Shown here: one piece after another, positions 49,608 through 57,230 of the stretch
Position numbering within the stretch: the first letter of the stretch is position 1
How the letters are laid out: each line of letters opens with the position of its first letter
Source of the DNA: Bin22 sp965207275
GTDB taxonomy: Bacteria; Chloroflexota; Dehalococcoidia; Lucifugimonadales; UBA3495
Direction: 5' to 3'
Assembly (NCBI GenBank): GCA_965207275.1
Contig: CBDBMH010000002.1
Coordinates: 2,356,001-2,420,000, forward strand
DNA: 64,000 nucleotides
Notes under the pieces: generated by a model
What the model was told of the DNA's origin: nothing
The model's input: the letters and a program-made list of their open reading frames with translations, nothing else
Databases searched by the model: none
Position numbers and translations under genes: made by a program

Positions 49608-52331
49608 GTGCTGGCTCACATAGAGACTCGGGGACTATTTACCAAGAAAAATTTTTGGCTTTCAGGTCTGGCAATAGCCTTGTTGCTGGCGCTGACGCTG
49701 GCCTGCACCCAGCAGGAACCTGCACCAGCACCGCAAGTGGTTGAAGTTGATTCGGGAGCGGCAGCGGCGGCGGCTCAGGCCGTGGCGGCGGCAGAACAAG
49801 CCCTGGCTGCGGCGCAGCAGGCCCAGGCCGCAGCGGACAATACCGAGGCAACACAGGCAGCGGCGCAAGCCCTGGCTGCGGCGCAGCAGGCATTGGCGGC
49901 AGCGCAGCAGGCTCAGGCGGCAGCCCAGAGCCAGGCCGGGTCTGCGCAAGGAGTTGCCGCCCAAGCCCTCACGGCGGCGGAGCAGGCGCTGGCAGCCGCA
50001 GAGCTGGCCAGGACCGCTGCTGAAACCCCACGCAGGGGTGAAGACCGTCCCACCATAACCGTCATTGGAAGCGGTGGAGGTGGTGGTACCGGCACTGGGA
50101 CAGGAACCGGGACGGGTTCAGTCTCCGGCATCGGCACCGGCACGGGCACCGGATCAGTCTCCGGCCACGGCCATGCGCACGGCACCGGCACGGGCACCGG
50201 TTCGGTCTCCGGTCATGCACATGGCACCGGCACGGGGTCGGCTTCAGGCACGGGGACCGGAACCGGAACCGCTGCTATGATGGGCCAGGCGCAATCTGGC
50301 GGCCTCATGATCCCCACTAACCTCAGCTACGAGACAGAAGGTCCCACCAAGTCCGACGGCTACTACACTCCCACTACCAATCGGGAGATCTACCAGAAGA
50401 TTTCCACGGATTACCAGGAGATAGCCAAGCTGACCAACGTAATCAGGGAAGGCAAGCCCTTTCCGGCGGCGGAAATCTGGCTTCTTTATGAAGCGGGTTC
50501 TCACACTCGTCTCGGTCCGCAGAGCCGTACGCTGCGTAACTTCGCCGCCGGCTCCACCCCGTCCACCTACTACCCTGATTCGGCCGAGTTCTACGGCTCG
50601 GACACTTTCCTGGACGACCCCATTGAGAACGTAGTACGAGGTCGCGGGGAAGCGGCGGATTACTCCGACGTGCAGCGGCGTCAGGCCATCAACAAAGGGA
50701 TGCTCCGTATCCTCTACCACTGGGCCAAGTTCTACATGATCATCGGTCAGGAGCGGTCGAGCTCCCGCCTGATTGACGAGGCCTGGGCCGTGTACGTCGG
50801 GGAAGAAGTTAATGGCGCATACCCCAACTCCCTGGCGGCCCTGGCGCAGGCGCGCGAGGGTAACTTCGGGCGCCAAGGTACCATTGACATCCCGCTGCGC
50901 CAGGCGATGGACCGTGCCCGGCAAGCCGCCGACGACGGCGAAGCCGCGGCTCTCGAAACAGCTACCAACGAGGTCTATTCCCGCTTCAATGCTATGTTTT
51001 ACCTGGCTACGGTACGGTACATTGGCCGGGTTGCAGATGACGCAGCGGCCGGCGACCGCAACGCTCTAGGGACTCACCAAGTCGAAGCCCTGGCGTTCTA
51101 CCAGTCCATCCAGCCTGACGTCGCCAAGGCCGACCCGTCTGCCGACGCGACCATCATGGCCTACCTGACGGCTGAAGGGAGCCAGATTAATCCGGCGTAC
51201 CGAGACGCTGCGCTGGCCGCCCTGAATGGGACGGCATCGGCGCTGATGCTGACCCACGGCGACCTCGTTAACGAGTACACCGACGATACCGGCGACGGGT
51301 CCAGCGGCACGCCGTCGCCGGACACCGGGGAATTGGACATTTCGTCCAGCTTCTTCATCCCCGTGAACCTCCCGCACGAAACTGACCGCAGCGTGCCCAG
51401 TCCGTCGGACGGTTACTATCACGCCACGACCAACCGTGAGCACTATCAGAAAATCCCTTCCGACTACCAGGAAATCGCCAGGCTGACCAACGTCATCAAG
51501 GAAGGCGAGGACCTGCCGGTTGCGGATATCTTCCTGCTCTACGAGGTCGGGATGCACACCCGCATCGGTCCCCGCAGCAAGCCTCTCCGGAATTTTGCCC
51601 GCGACCCCGAACGTGCTGAGGAATTCCCACTCGCAACCGCGTTCTACGGGTCCGGCAACTTCCTCGATAGTCCGATCAACAACGCCGTACGCGGGCGTGG
51701 TGACGCCGCCGAATGGACCGACGCTCAGAAACGCCAGGCGATCAACAAGGGCATCCTTCGGATCCTGTACCACTGGTCCAAGCACTATGTTATCGGTGGC
51801 TGCGCAGACCTGGATTCGGGCGACGTCGATGAAGGCTGGGGAATCTACGTCGGCTTGCCGGGCGCTAACGGGGATTACCCCAACTCGCTGTCGGCTCTGG
51901 CGCGCAGTCGCGAAGGCAACTTTGGACGGGAAGGCACTTTAGACATCCCTCTGCGGGAAGCCTTTGAACGGGTAAGGCAGGCCGCTGAGAACGGCGATGC
52001 AGCCGCTTGCGACGCTGCCGCCCAGGAAGTGTTCTCCCGCTACAACGCCATATTCTACCTTGCTACCGTAAGGTACATAGGTGTCTCATACAATGACGTG
52101 GCGGAAGGCAAGGACCCGGGAACTCACCAGGTGGAGGCCCTGGCCTTCTACCAGTCCATCCAGCCTGAGGTAGCCCAGGCCAGCCCGACCGCTGATGCCA
52201 CCATCATAGCGTTCCTGAAGGCTGATCCGGGTCAGATTACCGCCCAGTCTCGCGACGCGGCCCTGTCCGCCCTCAACAGCGTTGCCGACGCGTTGCTGTT
52301 GAACCAGAGTGACCTGGTAACCGGATACTAG
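49608..52331 (+). CDS. Large lipoprotein with coiled coil, Gly-Thr linker and two tandem (possibly FEA1-like) domains
   Basis: This 907-residue protein has a GTG start after AGGAGG. The lipobox LTLAC places lipid on C33. An Ala/Gln coiled coil covers about 50-140, a Gly-Thr/Ser/His linker about 155-225 (GTGTGTGTGSVSG repeats), then two homologous domains (about 236-545 and 580-907). The shared segments are TTNREHYQKIPSDYQEIARL, RRQAINKGMLRILYHWAKFY and HQVEALAFYQSIQP. These recall FEA1-type iron-assimilation proteins, a family assignment made from memory. An iron role is supported by the FbpA-like gene 40 bases downstream. The Thr/Ser linker is a possible O-glycosylation target. Confidence 0.75.
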   Translation: MLAHIETRGLFTKKNFWLSGLAIALLLALTLACTQQEPAPAPQVVEVDSGAAAAAAQAVAAAEQALAAAQQAQAAADNTEATQAAAQALAAAQQALAAAQQAQAAAQSQAGSAQGVAAQALTAAEQALAAAELARTAAETPRRGEDRPTITVIGSGGGGGTGTGTGTGTGSVSGIGTGTGTGSVSGHGHAHGTGTGTGSVSGHAHGTGTGSASGTGTGTGTAAMMGQAQSGGLMIPTNLSYETEGPTKSDGYYTPTTNREIYQKISTDYQEIAKLTNVIREGKPFPAAEIWLLYEAGSHTRLGPQSRTLRNFAAGSTPSTYYPDSAEFYGSDTFLDDPIENVVRGRGEAADYSDVQRRQAINKGMLRILYHWAKFYMIIGQERSSSRLIDEAWAVYVGEEVNGAYPNSLAALAQAREGNFGRQGTIDIPLRQAMDRARQAADDGEAAALETATNEVYSRFNAMFYLATVRYIGRVADDAAAGDRNALGTHQVEALAFYQSIQPDVAKADPSADATIMAYLTAEGSQINPAYRDAALAALNGTASALMLTHGDLVNEYTDDTGDGSSGTPSPDTGELDISSSFFIPVNLPHETDRSVPSPSDGYYHATTNREHYQKIPSDYQEIARLTNVIKEGEDLPVADIFLLYEVGMHTRIGPRSKPLRNFARDPERAEEFPLATAFYGSGNFLDSPINNAVRGRGDAAEWTDAQKRQAINKGILRILYHWSKHYVIGGCADLDSGDVDEGWGIYVGLPGANGDYPNSLSALARSREGNFGREGTLDIPLREAFERVRQAAENGDAAACDAAAQEVFSRYNAIFYLATVRYIGVSYNDVAEGKDPGTHQVEALAFYQSIQPEVAQASPTADATIIAFLKADPGQITAQSRDAALSALNSVADALLLNQSDLVTGY
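50085..50276 (+). repeat. In-frame GGCACCGGCACG-type microsatellite
   Basis: About 190 bases of imperfect GGCACCGGNACNGGN units inside the lipoprotein gene, encoding alternating Gly-Thr interrupted by GSVSG and GHGHAHG. Such runs can change length by slippage in multiples of six bases, so linker length may vary between strains. Confidence 0.75.
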
Positions 52332-52371
52332 CGACCGGCGACCTGACTAAAACCATGAACAGAGGAAGAGT

Positions 52372-53649
52372 ATGACAAGGACCTGTCGCCGGAGCAGTCC
52401 AGTGGTTCTGCTCATAGTTATTGGCGTGTTCCTATCGCTAACCCTGGCGCTGGTCGGCTGCGGAGGAGGAGAGCAACAATCTCCTCCTCCCGTGGCTACC
52501 AGGGCCGCCCCACAAGCTGCCCCAGCCGCGGCGCCTGCAACCATCCCGACGACACCAAGAACCGATTCAAACGTTCCAACATCTGCGCGCACAATTTCCC
52601 CGCCGGTCCAGGCGGCCGCCGCCGTTCCTGCCTCGACGGCGCCGCCCACCCCGGTCCCGGCGCAGGCGTCAACTGCGCCGGGACCGGTACAGGTGGAACC
52701 GGTCATGGAAGAATTCCGAACCCTTACCGTGTATTCGGGGCGCTCCCAAACACTGGTGCATCCCCTGTTGTTAGCGTTTGGCGATTATCTGGGCGTGGAT
52801 ATCGAGGTCAGGTACGGCGGGAGTTCGTCCACCGCCGCCACCCTTCTCGAAGAGGGCGACAACACTCCGGCGGACGTGGTGTTCTTGCAGGACCCGGGTT
52901 CCCTTGGCAGCCTGGCAGCCGAAGGCATGTTGGCCGAACTGCCCCAAGATACCCTGGACAAAGTTGACCCCAGGCTGCGAGACCCCAACGGGAGGTGGAT
53001 TGGCACCTCGGGCCGGGCACGCACCGTCATATATAATACGGACATGATAGACCCGGAAACGGACCTGCCGGACTCCATCCTGGACTTCACCGACGATGAA
53101 TGGAAAGGCAGGGTGGGGTGGGCTCCCTGGAACGGCTCCTTTCAGGCTTTCGTAACCGCGCTTCGGTTGACCAAAGGCGAAGACATAGCCCGGGAATGGT
53201 TGGTGGGTATGAAGGACAACGACGCGCGCGATTTTCCCAACAACGTCTCTATCGTGCAAGCCGCCGCCAACGGCGAAGTGGCGGTAGGGTTCGTTAACCA
53301 CTACTATCTTGAACGGTTCCTGGCCGAGCATGGGCCCGACTTCAAGGCCCGGAATTATTACATCGGCAACGGGGACCCGGGCGCCCTGGTCCTGGTGGCT
53401 GGCGCCGGGATCCTGGAGGCCTCGGATAACCGGCACACCGCCCAGGAGTTCATAGAGTTTCTGCTCTCGGAACCGGCCCAACAATACTTCACCACGGAAG
53501 TCAAGGAGTACCCGGTAGCTGCCGGGGTGGCTCCCGAGGGCGATCTGCCCCCCATAGATTCTTTGAACCCCCCCAATGTCGATTTGGGAAACCTGACCGA
53601 CCTGGTGGGAACGCTTGATCTCCTCAGGGATGTTGGCGTCGTGCCGTGA
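52372..53649 (+). CDS. Fe(III) ABC transporter substrate-binding lipoprotein (FbpA-like) with long Pro/Ala/Thr linker
   Basis: This 425-residue protein has a signal ending ALVGC (lipid on C30), then a linker of about 80 residues rich in Pro, Ala, Thr and Ser (about 35-112). The SBP domain follows: TLTVYSGRSQTLVHPLL, VVFLQDPGSLGSLAAEGML, GRVGWAPWNGSFQAFVTALR and the iron-binding tyrosine motif VNHYYLERF. It delivers ferric iron to an FbpBC-type importer. The permease is absent, and an FbpC-like ATPase lies at 42222-43262. It ends with a 4-base overlap (GTGA) with the next gene. The paralogue at 57231-58265 lacks the linker. Confidence 0.87.
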   Translation: MTRTCRRSSPVVLLIVIGVFLSLTLALVGCGGGEQQSPPPVATRAAPQAAPAAAPATIPTTPRTDSNVPTSARTISPPVQAAAAVPASTAPPTPVPAQASTAPGPVQVEPVMEEFRTLTVYSGRSQTLVHPLLLAFGDYLGVDIEVRYGGSSSTAATLLEEGDNTPADVVFLQDPGSLGSLAAEGMLAELPQDTLDKVDPRLRDPNGRWIGTSGRARTVIYNTDMIDPETDLPDSILDFTDDEWKGRVGWAPWNGSFQAFVTALRLTKGEDIAREWLVGMKDNDARDFPNNVSIVQAAANGEVAVGFVNHYYLERFLAEHGPDFKARNYYIGNGDPGALVLVAGAGILEASDNRHTAQEFIEFLLSEPAQQYFTTEVKEYPVAAGVAPEGDLPPIDSLNPPNVDLGNLTDLVGTLDLLRDVGVVP

Positions 53650-55121
53650 TCCTTAAGGCGGATATCCGGTCTATATCAGGCCGGGTCAAGGAAAACGAGC
53701 TACTGCTCCTGGCAGTGGCTCTTTTCCTTTTCCTTGCAATAGTTTATGTATTCTCCGTGGACATACGGGCCACCAGGGGAGCGTCCATCACCGGCGACGA
53801 ACCCTTCTACCTGCTGACCACCCAGAGCCTGCTCGCTGACGGCGACTTCGACCTCCGTAATCAGTACGACACCAGGTCTTACCGGTCGTTCTTCGATCAC
53901 CCCGACGATCTGTGGTTTCAATCGGTCCCCACGGAAGACGGCCGGCTGCTCAGTCCTCACAACCCCGGGCTGTCCATTTTGATTATTCCCGGCTTTGCCA
54001 TTGGGGGGCTGGTCGGGGCTCAGCTCCAGTTGCTGCTCCTGGCAGCCACCACACTGGCGCTGGCTTTCGTGCTGGCCGACCGCCTGACCGGTCACCGGAT
54101 GTTCAGCTGGATTGTATCGCTGGGTGTGGGACTAACGGGGACTGCATTCATCTATTCCACGGAAATTTACCCGGAGTTCCCGGCCGGGCTGGCGCTGGTG
54201 GCAGCTCTGCTGCTGGTCACCCGGCAAGCGCGACCGGGGATGGCTGACGGGCTATGTCTGGCTGTTGTACTCACCATCATGTGCTGGTTGGGCGCCAAGT
54301 ATGCGCCTCTGGCCCTGATCGTGTCCGCCTACTACCTCTTGCAAGCCGACCAACCGGGACGCGTTGCCCTGCTGCTTGCCGGTGGAACCTCCGCAGTCTT
54401 CTACGCCGGTTTTCACCTTTACCAGTTCGGCGGCTTAACCCCTTACGGCAATGACGCCGTCTACGCCCAGTGGAACACGATGGAGATTCTGGGAGGGCAC
54501 ATAGAGTTCGGAGAACGGTACTACCGGGTGTGGGGACTCTTTATTGACCGGCAGTTTGGCATCGGACGTTGGGCCCCATTGTTGCTGGTGGCAGTTCCCG
54601 GAATGGCGCTCCTGGCGTTGGGTAAAGGGGCGCTCCGGCTGATACTGGCACTGGCGCTGGCCCAATTGCTGATGGCGACTTTCGTGGCCATTACGATGAT
54701 GGGCTGGTGGTTCGCCGGGCGCACCATGCTCACAGTAGTTCCGCTACTGGTAATACCTATTGTGCTGGTGGTGGCTAGGACTTCCCTGTGGTGGAGGATC
54801 AGCATGGCGGCGCTGGGAATCTACTCCGTGGCAATTACTGCCGGGCTGGCCACGGCCGGCCACGCCGGGGAAATTACCATAGCGGTAGACCCTTTTGAAA
54901 TGGCGTTCCCGCCCTTCCGTGGACTGTCGGGGCTGTTTCCTCTCTATACCTGGTGGACTGAGGAGACATGGTGGCTGACCTGTTTCTGGTTGACTCTGGC
55001 GGGCCTGGCAACCGGGGCCACAATTTGGCCGGACGTCACCGCTGGCTTGCAGAGGGCCAATATGCGAAAACTGAGGCTCCCAGATCGCCATTTTTTCTAT
55101 CGGAGGGGCAACATTACGTGA
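53646..55121 (+). CDS. Membrane glycosyltransferase of the GT-C (PMT/ArnT-like) type
   Basis: This 491-residue protein has a GTG start overlapping the previous stop. About 11-12 hydrophobic spans are visible. The first periplasmic loop carries an acidic pair, SITGDEPFYLLTTQSLLADG (D51-E52), which is the catalytic motif position of GT39/GT83-like enzymes that move sugars from polyprenyl phosphate to protein or lipid. WFQSVPTEDGRLLSPHNPGL follows. Coupling to the FbpA-like lipoprotein gene and to the Dpm1-domain fusion suggests it glycosylates the lipoproteins of this operon (inference). The last 8 bases overlap a convergent epimerase gene. Confidence 0.75.
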   Translation: MILKADIRSISGRVKENELLLLAVALFLFLAIVYVFSVDIRATRGASITGDEPFYLLTTQSLLADGDFDLRNQYDTRSYRSFFDHPDDLWFQSVPTEDGRLLSPHNPGLSILIIPGFAIGGLVGAQLQLLLLAATTLALAFVLADRLTGHRMFSWIVSLGVGLTGTAFIYSTEIYPEFPAGLALVAALLLVTRQARPGMADGLCLAVVLTIMCWLGAKYAPLALIVSAYYLLQADQPGRVALLLAGGTSAVFYAGFHLYQFGGLTPYGNDAVYAQWNTMEILGGHIEFGERYYRVWGLFIDRQFGIGRWAPLLLVAVPGMALLALGKGALRLILALALAQLLMATFVAITMMGWWFAGRTMLTVVPLLVIPIVLVVARTSLWWRISMAALGIYSVAITAGLATAGHAGEITIAVDPFEMAFPPFRGLSGLFPLYTWWTEETWWLTCFWLTLAGLATGATIWPDVTAGLQRANMRKLRLPDRHFFYRRGNIT

Positions 55122-56049
55122 TGTGCGCCCGCTTCAATTGCTCCCGTAACAGCAGGTCTCTCATACCATCAGTGAAGGTAACCCTCGGTTCCCACCCGAT
55201 CACAGCCTTTGCCTTTGAGCTGTCGGCGGACTTGCGGCGCTCCTCGAAGTCGCCCCGAGGGTTAGGAGTGATGTGCTTAACCGGACCGCCAATGATAGCA
55301 GCTATTTCGTTGATCGAGGTTTCCTCTCTCGGCCCAATATTCAACACGGTGTGCTGGCCGGCAGGGAGAGGAGCGGTGGCAGCAAGAATGTTGGCGTCAA
55401 CCACGTCGGACACATGGGTATAACCGCGGGTCTGATTCCCGTCGCCGTACACGGTAAGGGCCTTGTGCTGGCGGCGCAGTTCCAGGAACTTGGGAATCAA
55501 TAACACGTAGGCCCCCTCCGCCGGCTGACGGGAACCATACACATTGAAATACCGCAGCGAGGTTACTTCCAACCCGAAAAGCCCGGCATACATCTCTGCG
55601 TATTGCTCCCCCATCAGCTTCTGGAGGGCATAGAGGGACCTGGGGTTTGGCTTCATTCCTTCGTGCATAACGTGGCACAGCCCCTGGTCGCCATACACGC
55701 TGGAAGAGGAAGAATTAACGACCTTCCGGACCCCGTTAAGGTGAGCCGCCTGGAGAACGTTGAGGGTGCCCGTAACATTTACGTGGTGGGTGCCCACGGG
55801 GTCCTCGACCGAACGCTCAACGCGGGCCCAGGCCGCCGTGTGAAACACCCAGTCCGCCCCTCTTGTGACAGCCACCAGCAAGTCCAGGTCGGTTACGGAG
55901 CCTTCAATCAAGCGGGCCAGGGGATTGGGGTGAAACATAGATCCCGTTGAGTGGTCATCCAACGCCACAACCTGATGGCCCACCTGGATGAGTCGGTCAA
56001 CGATGTGGGAGCCAATAAAACCACAGCCACCGGTTACAACGCACTTCAC
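55114..56049 (-). CDS. NAD-dependent epimerase/dehydratase, UDP-glucose 4-epimerase-like
   Basis: This 311-residue extended SDR protein has the NAD motif VTGGCGFIGSHIVDRL, VFHTAAWARVERSVEDP, the active-site Ser cluster VNSSSSSVYGD, catalytic YALQKLMGE and RYFNVYGSRQ. It probably interconverts nucleotide sugars (GalE- or WbpP-like). Arranged tail to tail with the glycosyltransferase at 53646-55121 with 8 bases of overlap, it likely serves the same surface glycan pathway. Confidence 0.9.
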   Translation of the reverse strand: MKCVVTGGCGFIGSHIVDRLIQVGHQVVALDDHSTGSMFHPNPLARLIEGSVTDLDLLVAVTRGADWVFHTAAWARVERSVEDPVGTHHVNVTGTLNVLQAAHLNGVRKVVNSSSSSVYGDQGLCHVMHEGMKPNPRSLYALQKLMGEQYAEMYAGLFGLEVTSLRYFNVYGSRQPAEGAYVLLIPKFLELRRQHKALTVYGDGNQTRGYTHVSDVVDANILAATAPLPAGQHTVLNIGPREETSINEIAAIIGGPVKHITPNPRGDFEERRKSADSSKAKAVIGWEPRVTFTDGMRDLLLREQLKRAHIT

Positions 56050-56251
56050 TGGTCACCGTTCCCTGCAAAAAAAGTCTAGGTCCAATAACTGGGCCTTCCC
56101 GGCTGGCGCGCCGGGCGGAGGCCGCATTCATTCTGGATTCAGCTGCCCATCGGATGCCGGGCAGCCACTGCCGCCCTTATCTGGAGGGTTATCTTCATGG
56201 GAATCAAAACATTAATTAAACAATAAAGTGTAAAGATATTATATTTTACTG
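56050..56251. other. AT-rich upstream region
   Basis: About 200 bases without a gene. GC content falls sharply from 56200 (runs such as AATTAAACAATAAAG). It leads into the strong promoter at 56252, and may act as an UP-element-like region. Confidence 0.4.
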
Positions 56252-56280
56252 TTGACACACTAAAATAGAAAGTCTATACT
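56252..56280 (+). promoter_or_regulatory. Near-consensus promoter
   Basis: TTGACA (56252-56257), 17 bases, TATACT (56275-56280), within an AT-rich segment. The predicted start of transcription near 56287 gives a leader of about 260 bases before the nuclease gene at 56548. Confidence 0.8.
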
Positions 56281-56286
56281 AAGCGC

Positions 56287-56547
56287 ATATTCGGTAACGT
56301 CCATTAAACGCCATTCCTTGATTAACAAAAAAAGACAGTCCTTGCCGTTCGCGATCCAGAGCTCTCCTGTTCCGGAACCGCGAACATTTTCGATGCGGCG
56401 GACGCGCCTTCTTTCTCCTCCCCAGAGTAGGCGCGTCCGTCCGTACCAGCAACTTCCTCCGCTGGGGCTTCACCCACTCATTTGATCCTGTCCCGACCAG
56501 CCATTTACCCGGCGCCGGCCCCGGGCGGCGCCTGAAAAGGAGAAATT
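56287..56547 (+). promoter_or_regulatory. Long structured 5' leader
   Basis: Three hairpins are visible in order: GTTCGCG (56347-56353) with CGCGAAC (56379-56385), enclosing two small palindromes; GGACGCGCC (56400-56408) with GGCGCGTCC (56430-56438); and GGCGCCG (56511-56517) with CGGCGCC (56526-56532), just before the AAAAGGAG ribosome site. A possible 30-codon Arg/Pro-rich leader peptide begins at ATG 56394 without a ribosome site. No known riboswitch class was recognised. Confidence 0.5.
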
Positions 56548-57069
56548 ATGGTACCCGTATTTCCATACCACATCCGTCGGAGCGACAGCGGCAACGGCGG
56601 CGAGATGCTCCTGAGTCTTGAAGACCGCAAGACGGCCATGGTACTGCAGTTGACCATGGACCAGGCCCGTATGCTTGCGGTAGAGATGCGAGGATTGGCC
56701 ACCGACCACTGCTCATTGCACCATATGGTAATGGCCGTATCCAGGTCCCTTGGCGCCGAATTGTCCAGGGTGGTGATCAAGGGTGTGGGCTATGGGCAGG
56801 TTACCGGGTCAGTACTCCTCGAATGCGAGGACCGCCGCCTCGACGTGGGCGTGGATGTCGCGGCCGCCCTGGCTATTGCCATGCATCTGGGGTTGCCAAT
56901 CTATATGGACAGGTCGGCCATGCTGGGGGAAGACCTTCTCGAGCCAGTGCCTGCCACTCCCGACGTTCACAATTCATTGCCCATTCCTGAGGCTTTCCGG
57001 GAAGTCATTGAAAAACTGGAATTAACCGCACCTGCGGAAGGTGAAGATAGAGAAGAGAAGGAAAGCTGA
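56548..57069 (+). CDS. Bifunctional nuclease (BFN) domain protein
   Basis: This 173-residue protein starts after GGAG. The BFN/DUF151 core is clear: MLLSLEDRKTAMVLQLTMDQ, LHHMVMAVSRSLGAELSRVV, IKGVGYGQVTGSVLLE and RLDVGVDVAAALAIAMHLGL, followed by PIYM. Members in plants have DNase/RNase activity, and bacterial roles are uncertain. The C terminus is acidic. It has an unusually strong promoter and long structured leader. A terminator follows about 90 bases downstream, so it is monocistronic. Confidence 0.85.
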   Translation: MVPVFPYHIRRSDSGNGGEMLLSLEDRKTAMVLQLTMDQARMLAVEMRGLATDHCSLHHMVMAVSRSLGAELSRVVIKGVGYGQVTGSVLLECEDRRLDVGVDVAAALAIAMHLGLPIYMDRSAMLGEDLLEPVPATPDVHNSLPIPEAFREVIEKLELTAPAEGEDREEKES

Positions 57070-57155
57070 CGGGCGACAAGAAAAGGCCCATAAGGCAGTA
57101 AGGTTGAGCCCCGATTCGGTAGGCATTCCCCATCCTGCCCTCTCAGGGATATAAT

Positions 57156-57192
57156 GGCGCCCTTGTCGTCAGGAGCAGGGCGCCGTCAGTTT
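57156..57192 (+). terminator. Rho-independent terminator
   Basis: GGCGCCC (57156-57162) pairs with GGGCGCC (57178-57184), followed by GTCAGTTTTT. It ends the nuclease transcript before the FbpA-like gene. A TATAAT at 57150-57155 directly precedes the stem and may be fortuitous. Confidence 0.65.
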
Positions 57193-57230
57193 TTCCGTCG
57201 CCATCACATATCTCAGGATGAGGAAGCGGT

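Noticed and set aside
50085..50276. CRISPR-like or satellite array
   Set aside because: The repeats are short, contiguous, in frame and lack unique spacers; they encode a Gly-Thr linker.
57150..57196. Small RNA starting from TATAAT at 57150 and ending at the hairpin
   Set aside because: No fitting -35 is present and the transcript would start inside the stem; a plain terminator of the nuclease gene is more likely.
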